Positions 50,974 to 59,418 of a DNA stretch of 64,000 nt are shown here, piece after piece. The notes beneath the pieces were generated by a model. The model saw nothing but the letters and a program-made list of their open reading frames with translations. It was not told where the DNA came from and did no database searches. This DNA comes from JARRKC01 sp963723965 (lineage in GTDB: Bacteria; Acidobacteriota; UBA6911; RPQK01; JAPXNP01): NCBI GenBank assembly GCA_963723965.1, contig CAVRSV010000012.1, forward strand, positions 186,001 through 250,000, read 5' to 3'. A program made the position numbers and the translations under genes. The stretch's first letter is position 1. Each line of letters opens with the position of its first letter.

Positions 50974-51054
50974 CTTAATCGAAAGAGCCGGCGACGCAAA
51001 CCGTCCCCGAAACCGCCTCGGTGCGGAGGGCGAGATTCGAACGCGCGGAGGCGG

Positions 51055-51078
51055 TAGAATACAATGCCTCGACGGAGG
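51055..51078 (+). promoter_or_regulatory. -10 box and Shine-Dalgarno for the small orphan gene
   Basis: TAGAAT (51055-51060) is followed by GGAGG (51074-51078), which is 7 bases before the GTG at 51086. The ribosome site decides this start over the longer upstream reading. Confidence 0.5.
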
Positions 51079-51085
51079 AACTTAC

Positions 51086-51373
51086 GTGACGATTGAAGAG
51101 ATTGCGAACTACTGCGAAGTAAGGGACTGTCAGGTCGCGCTCGGTTCCCCCGAGGCCGGCCAGATCACCATCGATGGCACCGGTGTCACCGGGCGGTTCA
51201 ACAACTATCGCCGGTTCCTGAACTTTCACGAACTGGGATCTCTCCCGGAACCGCGCCGTGTCCTGGAGGCGGCCACCGCCTTCCGCATCGAAACGGCCGG
51301 CGCGGCCCGCGAACTGGACCGTGCCGCTTTCGAACAGGAACTCAAGCGTTTCCAGGATCTCGTCGGCGCCTGA
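51086..51373 (+). CDS. Small protein of unknown function
   Basis: The 95-residue protein starts at a GTG with a textbook ribosome site (GGAGG, 7-base spacing). The sequence is MTIEEIANYCEVRDCQVAL, with RFNNYRRFLNFHELGSLPEPRRVLEAA later and an acidic helical end. It has no signal peptide and no family that I recognise. Two cysteines (C9, C14) are close together. It is divergent from the symporter operon and convergent with the HEAT-repeat gene. Confidence 0.65.
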   Translation: MTIEEIANYCEVRDCQVALGSPEAGQITIDGTGVTGRFNNYRRFLNFHELGSLPEPRRVLEAATAFRIETAGAARELDRAAFEQELKRFQDLVGA

Positions 51374-51436
51374 CGGCTCTGGAACCCGTATTCTCAACCC
51401 CGGAACCGCTCCTCGAACGGGGGGCAGCCGTCAGGC
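51368..51436. terminator. Inverted repeat spanning two convergent stop codons
   Basis: GCCTGACGGCT (51368-51378) and AGCCGTCAGGC (51426-51436) are perfect complements, 47 bases apart. Each arm contains the stop codon of one of the two convergent genes. It may act as a two-way terminator or mRNA stabiliser, although no T-run follows. Confidence 0.5.
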
Positions 51437-52795
51437 GGTCGGAAAGCGCGCCCTCAGCCGGCGAATGGCCAGATTGGCGGCCGAGGCAACGTCGGCATTT
51501 TCGCTCGAGGTCAATTCCTGGACCACGGGCAACGCGTCGGAACCTCCTCGGAGACCGATCACATCGAGCAGGCGAATGGTGACGGAGTCCTTCCCTGTCT
51601 GCAACTGCTTGTAGAGCATGGGAATCTTGTCCTGAGGCAGGTCCAGGAGGTAGTAGTACTCCTGGTCCTTCTCAACGTTGTCCACCATCTCAACGATGTG
51701 CTCTTCCCGTCCGAGCAGGAACAGAGCGTAGCCCAGCGCCAACTTGACACTGGGGACCTCTTCGCGCAGATATCGGGTGGCCAGCAGCGTCTCGTACTTC
51801 TTGTCGCCCATCCGACCGAGCCCCTCGGCTCCATAGCGACGATATTCGTCACGACTGTCGTTGAGGGCGTCTTCGAAGATGTCCCGGCTGGAGGAATCCC
51901 CAATGTACGCCAGGGCCTCCAGGACCTTTCGCTGCAAGTCATCCGAACCCGAGACGGGGACGATTCCGAAGATCTTCCGGCGTTCTTCCACTCCCACGCG
52001 ATAGAGGTCGTTGAGCACCGGCACGGCACTCTTGACCCTCAGTCGCCCGGCCGTCAGGATGGCCTCGTCGTGGACGCCCTTGTCCGAGTCCCGAATGAAG
52101 GGCACGACCATCTCGGCAGCCTGGGCGTCGCCGATCTTGTAGACCGCGCGGATCAGCTCGACCTTGACGTCACTGGAGTCCTCGCGGTTGAGGGCATCCT
52201 GGATGGCAGGCAGGGCGGCACGCGCCCGCAGGATTCCCAATCCCACGGCGGCGTCCTTGCGCAGGCCCTTGTCCGGATTGAACAGCAGGTCGATGAGAGC
52301 GTTGACGGCGTCTTCGCTGACCGGAACGTAGGGCTCCACAACCCGGGAGTCGTAGTCGGTACTCAGTGGATTCAGGAAACTGACGACCTTCTTGACACCC
52401 GAGACGAAGCCCGTGTCATCCGCGGTGTAGCAGCCGACGATGCCCTGCACCGCGATTCGCTGGACCCTTCGGTCCTGATCCCGAGCCAGCTTCACGAACG
52501 CCGGAAGCCCCCGGGTGTCCCCAATTCGGAGCAGGGCGTTGGCCACGGCCAGCCGCATGTCGGCATTCGGATCTCCGGCGGCCTCCACCAGCGGGGGAAC
52601 GGCCACCCGGACCTCGTTCTCGCCCAGCAGTCGCGCCGCCTCGATGCGCTTCTGCGCATCGGGATTCTTGAGATCGTAGATCAGTCCGTCGACGCTCCTC
52701 GTTTCGGGCTTGCGTGCCTGGCCCAGGGCCGGCAACCCCACCAACAGACTCATCAGAATCGCGATCGGGAGAAAAATCCCGTGAAACTTGCGCAT
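51431..52795 (-). CDS. Exported HEAT-repeat protein
   Basis: From the ATG at 52795 a signal peptide (MRKFHGIFLPIAILMSLLVGLPALGQ) is followed by HEAT/PBS-lyase type repeats with the pattern D...R..AA..LG and V..AL.DPN..VR (KRIEAARLLGENEV, VRVAVPPLVEAAGDPNADMRLAV, RKDAAVGLGILR and more). It likely binds other proteins in the periplasm. The Shine-Dalgarno AAAGG supports this ATG over the longer frame. The partner is unknown. Confidence 0.85.
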   Translation of the reverse strand: MRKFHGIFLPIAILMSLLVGLPALGQARKPETRSVDGLIYDLKNPDAQKRIEAARLLGENEVRVAVPPLVEAAGDPNADMRLAVANALLRIGDTRGLPAFVKLARDQDRRVQRIAVQGIVGCYTADDTGFVSGVKKVVSFLNPLSTDYDSRVVEPYVPVSEDAVNALIDLLFNPDKGLRKDAAVGLGILRARAALPAIQDALNREDSSDVKVELIRAVYKIGDAQAAEMVVPFIRDSDKGVHDEAILTAGRLRVKSAVPVLNDLYRVGVEERRKIFGIVPVSGSDDLQRKVLEALAYIGDSSSRDIFEDALNDSRDEYRRYGAEGLGRMGDKKYETLLATRYLREEVPSVKLALGYALFLLGREEHIVEMVDNVEKDQEYYYLLDLPQDKIPMLYKQLQTGKDSVTIRLLDVIGLRGGSDALPVVQELTSSENADVASAANLAIRRLRARFPTA

Positions 52796-52859
52796 GACTG
52801 GCATCCTTTCAATCAAACACAGGAGACCTGCACAGAGCAAATTAACAAAAATCTCTGAC

Positions 52860-53180
52860 CTGGACCGGAGCGCAGGTCACACCTGGCCCGGTCACGGGTG
52901 CCCGGGTTCCGGGGTCAGGCGGTTTCGACGTTCCGCGGTTTTGCGGTTCCGGGCTTTCGGCTGAGGTGCTGCCGTGGGATCCTGGGTCTGGAACGAGCAA
53001 GCTCAGGCTGGAAGCCCTTTCCACTGGAAACTCCCGTCCTCCCGCCCTCCCGTCCTCCCGTTCTCTCGTTCTCCCGTCCTCCAGCCCTCCCTCTCTCGCG
53101 GTGAGCGCCTACCGACCAACACCAAAGGGCAACCGGCGAAGTGGAAGGTGCAAACCTGGAACTCGGAACCCGGAATTGCC
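52860..53180. repeat. Repeat-rich gap ahead of the M14 peptidase
   Basis: Contains GGTTCCGGG and GTTCCG units (52905-52965), a run of pyrimidine-rich CCTCCCGTC/CTCCCGTTC units (53035-53095) and a closing GGAACTCGGAACCC. It resembles the heptad family but is degenerate. No gene is seen. Confidence 0.5.
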
Positions 53181-53182
53181 GG

Positions 53183-53212
53183 TTGACCCGGACATCGGCG
53201 TCCGCCGACAAT
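53183..53212 (+). promoter_or_regulatory. Candidate promoter, near-leaderless
   Basis: TTGACC (53183-53188) and GACAAT (53207-53212) are 18 bases apart, ending 11 bases before the ATG at 53224. No Shine-Dalgarno precedes that ATG, so the message may be leaderless. Confidence 0.45.
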
Positions 53213-53223
53213 AGTGCTCCGCC

Positions 53224-55785
53224 ATGTCGATCCACAAGCTCGTACTCGTCGCCCCCGTCGCTTTCCTCTTTTGCCAGCAGGCCGACGCCGCCCGGATCCC
53301 TTTGTCGCTGCAAACGGACGTCGCAGGAGTGGAATACTCCGAGGCGATTCCCAAGCCGGAGGATGTCATCGGTCACCGCATCGGCGACGGCCATACTCGC
53401 CCGGATCAGATCGTGCGCTATTTCGAGGCGGTCGCGGCAGCAAGCGACCGGGTCATTGTCGAACGGCACGGATCGACCTACGAAGAGCGTCCGCTCCTGC
53501 ACGCCGTCGTCACCTCCCCGGAGAATCATCGACGTCTGGAAGAGATCCGTCTGGCCAACCTCAGGCTTGCCGAGGATCCGACCGGGGTCGCCGACGCGGA
53601 CCTCGAGAGCCTGCCGTCCGTCGTCCTCATGGGCTACAGCGTCCATGGAAACGAGGCCAGCGGATCAGAGGCGGCGCTACTCCTCCTCTATCACCTGGCC
53701 GCCGGATCGGGTGAGCCCGTAGATCGGGTCCTCCAGCACTGCATCGTCCTTATCGACCCGATGCTCAACCCGGACGGGCGGGCGAGGTTCGTGGATTGGG
53801 TCAACGGCAACCGCGGCCGGGTGGCTACGCCGGATCCGAATGACCGGGAACACCGCGAACCCTGGCCCGGTGGTCGCACCAACCACTACTGGTTCGATCT
53901 CAACCGGGACTGGCTCCCCGCCCAGTTGCAGGAGAGCCAGGGCCGGCTGGAGCTCTTCTATCGCTGGCGGCCTCAACTGGTCACCGACTTCCACGAAATG
54001 AACAGCGATGCCACCTTCTTCTTCCAGCCGGGAGTCCCGGAGCGAACCAACCCTCATACGCCCTCGGGAAACCTCGAGCTGACGCGGAGAATCGGCGCCT
54101 TTCACGCCCGCTATCTCGACCGGATTGGCTCCCTCTATTACTCGGAAGAGGGCTACGACGATTTCTATTACGGGAAGGGATCCACCTATCCGGACATCAA
54201 CGGCGCCATCGGCATTCTGTTCGAGCAGGCGTCCTCGCGGGCCCTCGAGCGGGAGGTTCCGCAGGGTGTCCTGACGTATGCGTTCACGATTCGGAATCAG
54301 TTCACGGCCTCCCTGTCCAGCCTCGACGCCGCCGTCACATTGCGTCACGACCTCCTGGCCCAGCAGCGCGACTCCTACCGTGAAGCCCTCGAGCAGGCCG
54401 GCCAGGGCGCGATCCGGGGATGGCTCTTCGACGGGAACCGCTCGGGGGGGCGGATCTATCCGCTTCTCGAGACCTTGTTGAGACATCGCATCGCCGTCTA
54501 CGAACTGGCCAGCGACCTCGAGATCGACGGCCGAAAGTACTCGGCGGGAAAGGCGTATATCGCGCCCGCCCGGCAGATTCAGGCTCGCCTCTTGGGCGAC
54601 CTGATGTCGCAGGTCACCGAGTTCGAGGATTCGGTCTTCTACGACGTTTCGACCTGGACCTTCCCCCTCGCCTTCAACGTCGACACGGCAGAACTCAAGG
54701 TCGATCCCCAACCCTACCTCGGGCGACGCCTGGAAGCGGCGGTCCGGCCCGCCGGCCGGGTCGAGGGGCCGGCCAAACCCTATGCGTATCTATTGGACTG
54801 GAACGATGTCCGGGCTCCGGCAGCTTTGTTCGCGCTTCAGGATGCCGGGCTTCACACGCGGCTGCTGACCCGCTCGGTGACCTACGGCCAGGGTGACAGC
54901 GCGAGACACTTCGATCGACCGATGATCGTCGTTCCAGTACGCCAGCAGCCTCTCGGACCCGACCGCGTCGAGGAGTTGGTCCGTCAGGAGGCCGACCGCG
55001 AGGGCGTCACCTTTCATGCGGTGGATTCGGGCCTTACCGACCAGGGTCCCGACCTCGGTGGTCCCTCGAGCCAGCCCCTCGAGAAACCGGTCATTGCCCT
55101 GCTGGCCGGACCCGGCACGCGCAGCAGCGAGGCCGGAGAGAGTTGGTTCGTGCTGAATGAGCGTCAGGGGATCCCGGTGACGTTGCTCGATGCGGGGGAT
55201 CTGTCCCGAACGGACCTGAGCCGCTACAACACACTCGTCGTGCCTGGCGGACTCTATCAATCGGTCAGCGAAAAGGGCGTGGCCGATCTCAAGAACTGGC
55301 TCGCAGGCGGGGGGTTGGTCATCGCCTCGGATCAGGGCGCGCGTTGGTTGATCAATCAGGAGATCGTCGACGAACGCCTGCGGGACTCTCCGGTGACCGC
55401 CCGCCAGCTCAGCTACGAGGACGTAGCCAAGGCTCGTCGCTCGGAGACAATCCCGGGATCGATCCTCGAGACGCGCGTCGATGTCACCCATCCGCTGGCC
55501 TACGGGCTGAGTGAGCACCTCCCCGTGTTTCGCGATCACGAGACTTTGTTCGAGCCCTCCCACGCCGCCGGGGCCAACGTGGCCGTCTACACGGAGTCTC
55601 CCTTGTTGAGCGGTTACCTCCCCGCGGACCGGTTGCCCCAGCTCAAGGGCAGCGCCGCGATCCTGGCCCGGCGGGTGGGGCGGGGGCATGTCGTCCTGTT
55701 CGCCGACGATCCGAACTTTCGGGCCTTCTGGTACGGCACGACGACGGTCTTCTACAACGCCGTGTTCTTCGGACAAAGCTTCTGA
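53224..55785 (+). CDS. Secreted M14 zinc carboxypeptidase with C-terminal GATase-like domain
   Basis: A signal peptide (LVLVAPVAFLFCQQADA) leads an 853-residue protein. The M14 zinc site is HGNE in MGYSVHGNEASGSEAALLL, with the third ligand His in VTDFHEMNSDATFF; the substrate-arginine region DPMLNPDGRARF and the DLNRDW segment also fit. The distal half (after about 500) has a class I GATase-like fold pattern (YNTLVVPGGLYQSV) without a clear catalytic Cys. It probably trims peptides outside the cell. It is larger than classic carboxypeptidases, as in many acidobacterial and Bacteroidetes M14 proteins. Confidence 0.88.
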   Translation: MSIHKLVLVAPVAFLFCQQADAARIPLSLQTDVAGVEYSEAIPKPEDVIGHRIGDGHTRPDQIVRYFEAVAAASDRVIVERHGSTYEERPLLHAVVTSPENHRRLEEIRLANLRLAEDPTGVADADLESLPSVVLMGYSVHGNEASGSEAALLLLYHLAAGSGEPVDRVLQHCIVLIDPMLNPDGRARFVDWVNGNRGRVATPDPNDREHREPWPGGRTNHYWFDLNRDWLPAQLQESQGRLELFYRWRPQLVTDFHEMNSDATFFFQPGVPERTNPHTPSGNLELTRRIGAFHARYLDRIGSLYYSEEGYDDFYYGKGSTYPDINGAIGILFEQASSRALEREVPQGVLTYAFTIRNQFTASLSSLDAAVTLRHDLLAQQRDSYREALEQAGQGAIRGWLFDGNRSGGRIYPLLETLLRHRIAVYELASDLEIDGRKYSAGKAYIAPARQIQARLLGDLMSQVTEFEDSVFYDVSTWTFPLAFNVDTAELKVDPQPYLGRRLEAAVRPAGRVEGPAKPYAYLLDWNDVRAPAALFALQDAGLHTRLLTRSVTYGQGDSARHFDRPMIVVPVRQQPLGPDRVEELVRQEADREGVTFHAVDSGLTDQGPDLGGPSSQPLEKPVIALLAGPGTRSSEAGESWFVLNERQGIPVTLLDAGDLSRTDLSRYNTLVVPGGLYQSVSEKGVADLKNWLAGGGLVIASDQGARWLINQEIVDERLRDSPVTARQLSYEDVAKARRSETIPGSILETRVDVTHPLAYGLSEHLPVFRDHETLFEPSHAAGANVAVYTESPLLSGYLPADRLPQLKGSAAILARRVGRGHVVLFADDPNFRAFWYGTTTVFYNAVFFGQSF

Positions 55786-55818
55786 TCATTTGAGATCTGA
55801 TAAGCTTCCTGGACAGCC

Positions 55819-56502
55819 GTGGAACACGCTCAATCTCTCGAACTCGACTGGGATTCGATCCGCACCGTCCTGCTGGACATGGACGGAACCCTGCTCGATC
55901 TCCATTTCGACGACTACTTCTGGACCGAATATGTGCCGAGCCGCTATGCACGCCGTCACTCCATGACGACCGAGCAGGCCAGAACCGAACTCTTCGGGCG
56001 GTACCGCCGACTCGAGGGAACGCTCGACTGGTATTGCGTCGACTTCTGGAGTCGCGAGCTGGAGATGGACATTCCCCTGCTGAAGACTGAGGTCGACCAC
56101 CTCATTGCGGTCCAGCCTTTCGTCGTCGACTTCCTGGACGCCGTGCGGGAACCGGACCGCCGGGTGGTCCTGGTCACCAACGCGCACGGCAAGAGTCTCG
56201 ACATCAAGATGCGCAAGACACAACTCGGCCGGCGCCTCGATGCTCTGATCTGCGCCCACGACCTGGGCCTCCCCAAGGAGGACGTGCCCTTCTGGGATCT
56301 CTTGCGCGAGGTCGAACCCTTCGATCCGGGCTCGACGCTGCTGGTGGACGACAGCCTGCCCGTGCTCCGCTCGGCCCGGACGTACGGCATCCGACATCTG
56401 GTCTCGGTGCGTCAACCGAACAGCCGGGGACCCGTTCGCGAGATTACCGAGTTCCCCGCCATCCATGACTTTCGCGAGCTCACGCCGAAAAACGCGGTCT
56501 GA
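55819..56502 (+). CDS. HAD-family hydrolase (YrfG/GMP-IMP nucleotidase-like)
   Basis: The 227-residue protein has HAD motif I LLDMDGTLLDLHFDDYFW, motif II VVLVTNAHGK and motif III/IV LGLPKEDVPFW, then STLLVDDSLPVLRSAR. DLHFDDYFW and YRRLEGTLDWYCVDFW are typical of YrfG, which cleaves GMP and IMP. The start is a GTG (55819), 33 bases after the peptidase stop, with no visible ribosome site. It may be co-transcribed with the peptidase. Confidence 0.88.
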   Translation: MEHAQSLELDWDSIRTVLLDMDGTLLDLHFDDYFWTEYVPSRYARRHSMTTEQARTELFGRYRRLEGTLDWYCVDFWSRELEMDIPLLKTEVDHLIAVQPFVVDFLDAVREPDRRVVLVTNAHGKSLDIKMRKTQLGRRLDALICAHDLGLPKEDVPFWDLLREVEPFDPGSTLLVDDSLPVLRSARTYGIRHLVSVRQPNSRGPVREITEFPAIHDFRELTPKNAV

Positions 56503-56503
56503 G

Positions 56504-56560
56504 ACCAGGAACCCGAAACTCGAAACTTCCCTTCCCAATCTTCCGCTTTCCCCGTATGCT
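56504..56560. repeat. Short heptad-type repeat remnant
   Basis: CCAGGAACCCGAAACTCGAAACTTCCC follows the HAD gene directly. It is a small copy of the right arm of the dispersed heptad repeat. The rest of the gap up to 56741 holds no feature beyond a ribosome site. Confidence 0.45.
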
Positions 56561-56741
56561 GGATCTTGGGCATTCGGTCTCTGTTTCCTGATCCGGTGGG
56601 AATGGAGTGACGCGGAAATGCCATTCCCTCCCATTCGCTCGGCCCAGCAACGGCCGCGATCCAGGAACCGACTGCTCCCGAGTCGTCTCACCGCCCTGTT
56701 CCGCCAGGGTGCGGTGCCCAACCAGGAAAGGAGTGACGACG

Positions 56742-56969
56742 ATGAAACCGACGAAAAGAGCCCGGAGATGTCCGCAATGCGGTTCCGAGCAGGTCATCAG
56801 GATCGTCTACGGACTGCCCAGTGCTGCGCTGAGCGCACAGGCTGAGCGGTACGAGGTCCACCTGGGCGGCTGCTGCATCGAGGAAGAGAGTCCGGAGTGG
56901 CACTGTCGCGCCTGTGGCCATGCCTTCCGACTCCTGTCCCAGGTTGAGCTCGACGCGGTTCGGCAGTGA
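56742..56969 (+). CDS. Small zinc-ribbon protein
   Basis: The 75-residue protein starts at the ATG at 56742 after AGGAAAGGAG. Two zinc-type pairs, RRCPQCGSEQ and WHCRACGHAFR, flank a YGLPSAALSA segment and GGCCIEEESPEWHC. This layout is found in small conserved proteins of many phyla; the role is unknown. A longer reading from 56607 is not credible. It is convergent with the membrane-anchored protein at 56988. Confidence 0.75.
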   Translation: MKPTKRARRCPQCGSEQVIRIVYGLPSAALSAQAERYEVHLGGCCIEEESPEWHCRACGHAFRLLSQVELDAVRQ

Positions 56970-56987
56970 CGACCGGTCGGGTCTTCC

Positions 56988-57605
56988 TCAGGGCGCTTTC
57001 CAGGTCACTTTGCCGTCGGGTCCGAGCAGGAGCAATGACGATTCCGGATACGAGACCGGCTGACCCTCCGCTGTGGTGGTCTCCACCCGGCCCAGGATGG
57101 CCCGAACACGACCGCTGTCGTCGTGCAGCGAGAGTGCGGCGGATTTCGAAGCCACCGTCAGATCGGCCTTGGCGGAGGATTGTTCGGCCCCTCCACCGGA
57201 GAGCGTCATGGAAGCCCTGTCGCCCACGACCTGCATGCGGATCGCTCCCGCCTTGTGAGGGTGGGTCAGGAAGAGTGCGGAATTACCTTGGTCTGCTTCC
57301 AGCGCAGCTCCCAGGAGTCCGTTCTCGTCGAAGAGGATGAGCTCCGCGGTCGGCCCGGACACGGTCAACCGGGCGCGCACGCGCCCCTGATCGTCCTCCA
57401 GCACGAACTCATTGGCCCGCACGACTTTGTCGCCGTTCTGCATCGCCGTGGCGCGGCCGGGGGCTGCCCCGGTCAGTCCCGCCGAAATCGTCGGCAGGAC
57501 GAGGAGCCCTGCGCCAAGCCCGAGCCCGAGGATCCAGTGTCGGCTACGGCGCCGTGCCGACTCCAACTCTCGCTCCAGTCGCTCCAAACGCTGTTCGTTT
57601 GTCAT
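56988..57605 (-). CDS. Membrane-anchored beta-repeat protein
   Basis: The 205-residue protein has a short cytoplasmic start with a leucine-rich helix (EQRLERLERELESARRR), one membrane segment (LGLGLGAGLLVLPTI) and a periplasmic part with repeated VRANEFVLEDDQGRVRARL-like strands. Similar single-span proteins with this VxAxEFxLxDxxGxxRA phrase are widespread, with no known role. The stop at 56988 is close to the convergent zinc-ribbon gene. Confidence 0.7.
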   Translation of the reverse strand: MTNEQRLERLERELESARRRSRHWILGLGLGAGLLVLPTISAGLTGAAPGRATAMQNGDKVVRANEFVLEDDQGRVRARLTVSGPTAELILFDENGLLGAALEADQGNSALFLTHPHKAGAIRMQVVGDRASMTLSGGGAEQSSAKADLTVASKSAALSLHDDSGRVRAILGRVETTTAEGQPVSYPESSLLLLGPDGKVTWKAP

Positions 57606-57792
57606 GAGTCCGTCGAGTCCCCTTTCTGTCTGGTCTCTCTCTGGACGGTGACGAGTACGGCAAGGCTTCCTGCGGTCGATTTCGAGAGACCGGTATGCAG
57701 GTAGTCTACTCTGCCGCCCGCCGGGGATTCAGCCGTTTCGGCCCTCGAGCAAGCCCGATGGTGTAGACTGGAGTGCCAACACCCGGAGGATT

Positions 57793-57822
57793 CTATTGAC
57801 CCCGACGCTATTGACCCCGACG
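57793..57822 (+). repeat. 15-bp tandem duplication at the desaturase start
   Basis: CTATTGACCCCGACG occurs twice in a row (57793-57807 and 57808-57822). Each copy holds a TTG start candidate; only the first is 6 bases from GGAGG. Confidence 0.7.
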
Positions 57823-58905
57823 AAGGATGAGAGTTCCGGCAAGGTTACTTTCCCGCACGGAACGGGTTTTCATACCGCGCTCAAGAAGCGCGTCAACCAG
57901 TATTTCGCGGATCGCGGCATCCGCAAGACCGGAGATACCCGACTCTTCGTCAAGTCCGCGATCATTCTGACCGTGGCCGTCGCCACTTACGTCTTTCTCG
58001 TATTTTTCGCGGCATCGTGGCCCGAGACGCTGCTCGGCGCCCTGGTCATGTCTCAGGCCCTGGCCTTCATCGGCTTGAACATTCAGCATGACGGAAACCA
58101 CGGGAGTTACTCGCGGGACAGGCGCATCAACTGGATCATGGGGCTCACCATCGATCTGATCGGTGGCAGCCACTTCCTGTGGCGCCAGAAGCACAACATC
58201 CTGCACCACACCTACACCAACATCGACGAACTGGATGACGATCTCCACACCTCGGGTCTCCTGCGCCTGAGCCCGGACCAGAGGAGACGCCGCTGGCACC
58301 GCTTCCAGCATTGGTACGCGCTGCCGATCTACAGCCTTCTGACCCTCTCCTGGGTCCTCTACGGCGATTTCCGCAAGTTGATCCTGGGCCGAATCGGCAA
58401 CTACCGGATCCAGAGACCGTCCCGGACGGATCTGACCCTCCTGCTGACGACCAAATCGCTCTATTTCGCTCTGGCCCTGGGGCTGCCCCTCCTCCTGCAT
58501 CCGGCACTTTGGGTGGTCGCTGTCTTTCTAGGGGTGCACCTTCTGCTCGGGCTCACGCTGGCTACGGTCTTTCAGCTGGCCCATACGGTCGAAGGGAACC
58601 GTTTTCCGTCTCCATCTCCCGAGACCTCGACGATGGACCAGGAGTGGGCGATCCATGAAATCGAGACCACGGCCAACTTCGCCCCAACCAACCCGCTCGT
58701 GGCCTGGTGTCTCGGCGGCTTGAACTTTCAGATCGAGCACCATCTGTTTCCCCGAATCTGCCACGTACACTATCCGGACATCAGCAAGATCGTTGAAGCC
58801 ACGTGCTCCGAATTTGGCGTCTCCTATCTGGCCTTCCCCTCGATCCTCGCGGCGCTCCGGGCGCATCTGAGACACCTCAAGGCCATGGGGCTCGCAACGG
58901 CCTGA
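57796..58905 (+). CDS. Acyl-lipid desaturase (delta-6/front-end like)
   Basis: The 369-residue membrane protein has the three histidine boxes HDGNH, HNILHH and QIEHH, the last being the front-end type found in delta-5/6 acyl-lipid desaturases. Four membrane segments and IHEIETTANFAPTNP fit. It inserts a double bond into membrane fatty acyl chains, using two irons and electrons from a donor not encoded here (no fused cytochrome b5). The start is TTG, with GGAGG 6 bases upstream. Confidence 0.92.
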   Translation: MTPTLLTPTKDESSGKVTFPHGTGFHTALKKRVNQYFADRGIRKTGDTRLFVKSAIILTVAVATYVFLVFFAASWPETLLGALVMSQALAFIGLNIQHDGNHGSYSRDRRINWIMGLTIDLIGGSHFLWRQKHNILHHTYTNIDELDDDLHTSGLLRLSPDQRRRRWHRFQHWYALPIYSLLTLSWVLYGDFRKLILGRIGNYRIQRPSRTDLTLLLTTKSLYFALALGLPLLLHPALWVVAVFLGVHLLLGLTLATVFQLAHTVEGNRFPSPSPETSTMDQEWAIHEIETTANFAPTNPLVAWCLGGLNFQIEHHLFPRICHVHYPDISKIVEATCSEFGVSYLAFPSILAALRAHLRHLKAMGLATA

Positions 58906-58926
58906 CCAGCCCGTCGGGCATTATTG

Positions 58927-59408
58927 GTGACACGCACGTAATTCAATCGTAAGTGACTACGAATAAAGACTTTTCATTGAGGTCTGGTACGCAATTGCGT
59001 TGTTGAAGTTTCCGCTTTCAGTGGGTACCAGATCAGATTCGTCTCTTCGACCGGACCGGAGTCGGTGGCCGACCACAGATGAAGTTCCCCACAGCGTCCG
59101 CCTCGCATGGTCCCAGACCGAAGGAGCCCTCCCCGTCCCACAACCCAGTTCCAGAATGTCCGCCGTGGACGATGGAATGAGGCTCCGATAGCAGGGGACG
59201 TGGGGCGGAAAGTCCGGATTCAGATCGTAGAAGTCCGCCGCATTGGGCCGCAGGTCATCATGCATGTCGCCGGCTTCCTCAGGCGTGACGGCACAGCCTG
59301 GAGTCTCGACCCCGTCGTCCCAGTCGACAGGATCCGGAAATAGGTGCCAGACCGTCCCCTGAATCCTTTGTTCGCACTAGGTTACGATCGAATTACGTGC
59401 GTGTCACC
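58927..59408. mobile_element. MITE-like element with 27-bp terminal inverted repeats
   Basis: The left end GGTGACACGCACGTAATTC (from 58927) continues as AATCGTAA; the right end (59382-59408) is its reverse complement with one mismatch over 27 bases. The 482-base interior has no transposase but holds the start of a methyltransferase gene (59131-59265). The right end occurs again at 63926-63952. Such ends resemble the flanks of REP-associated tyrosine transposase or MITE elements; that is a guess from memory. Confidence 0.6.
59131..59265 (-). pseudogene. Truncated methyltransferase start (copy of 63033-63809)
   Basis: The minus strand encodes MHDDLRPNAADFYDLNPDFPP and then ILELGCGTGRA, matching the first 46 or so residues of the intact methyltransferase. 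After that the frame loses all likeness. The matching DNA block spans 59131-59416. It cannot be functional. Confidence 0.8.
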
Positions 59409-59418
59409 TATTTCACAG

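Noticed and set aside
58957..59265. Independent 102-codon gene
   Set aside because: Only the first 45 or so residues match a real protein (methyltransferase); the rest is unrelated, so it is a fragment.
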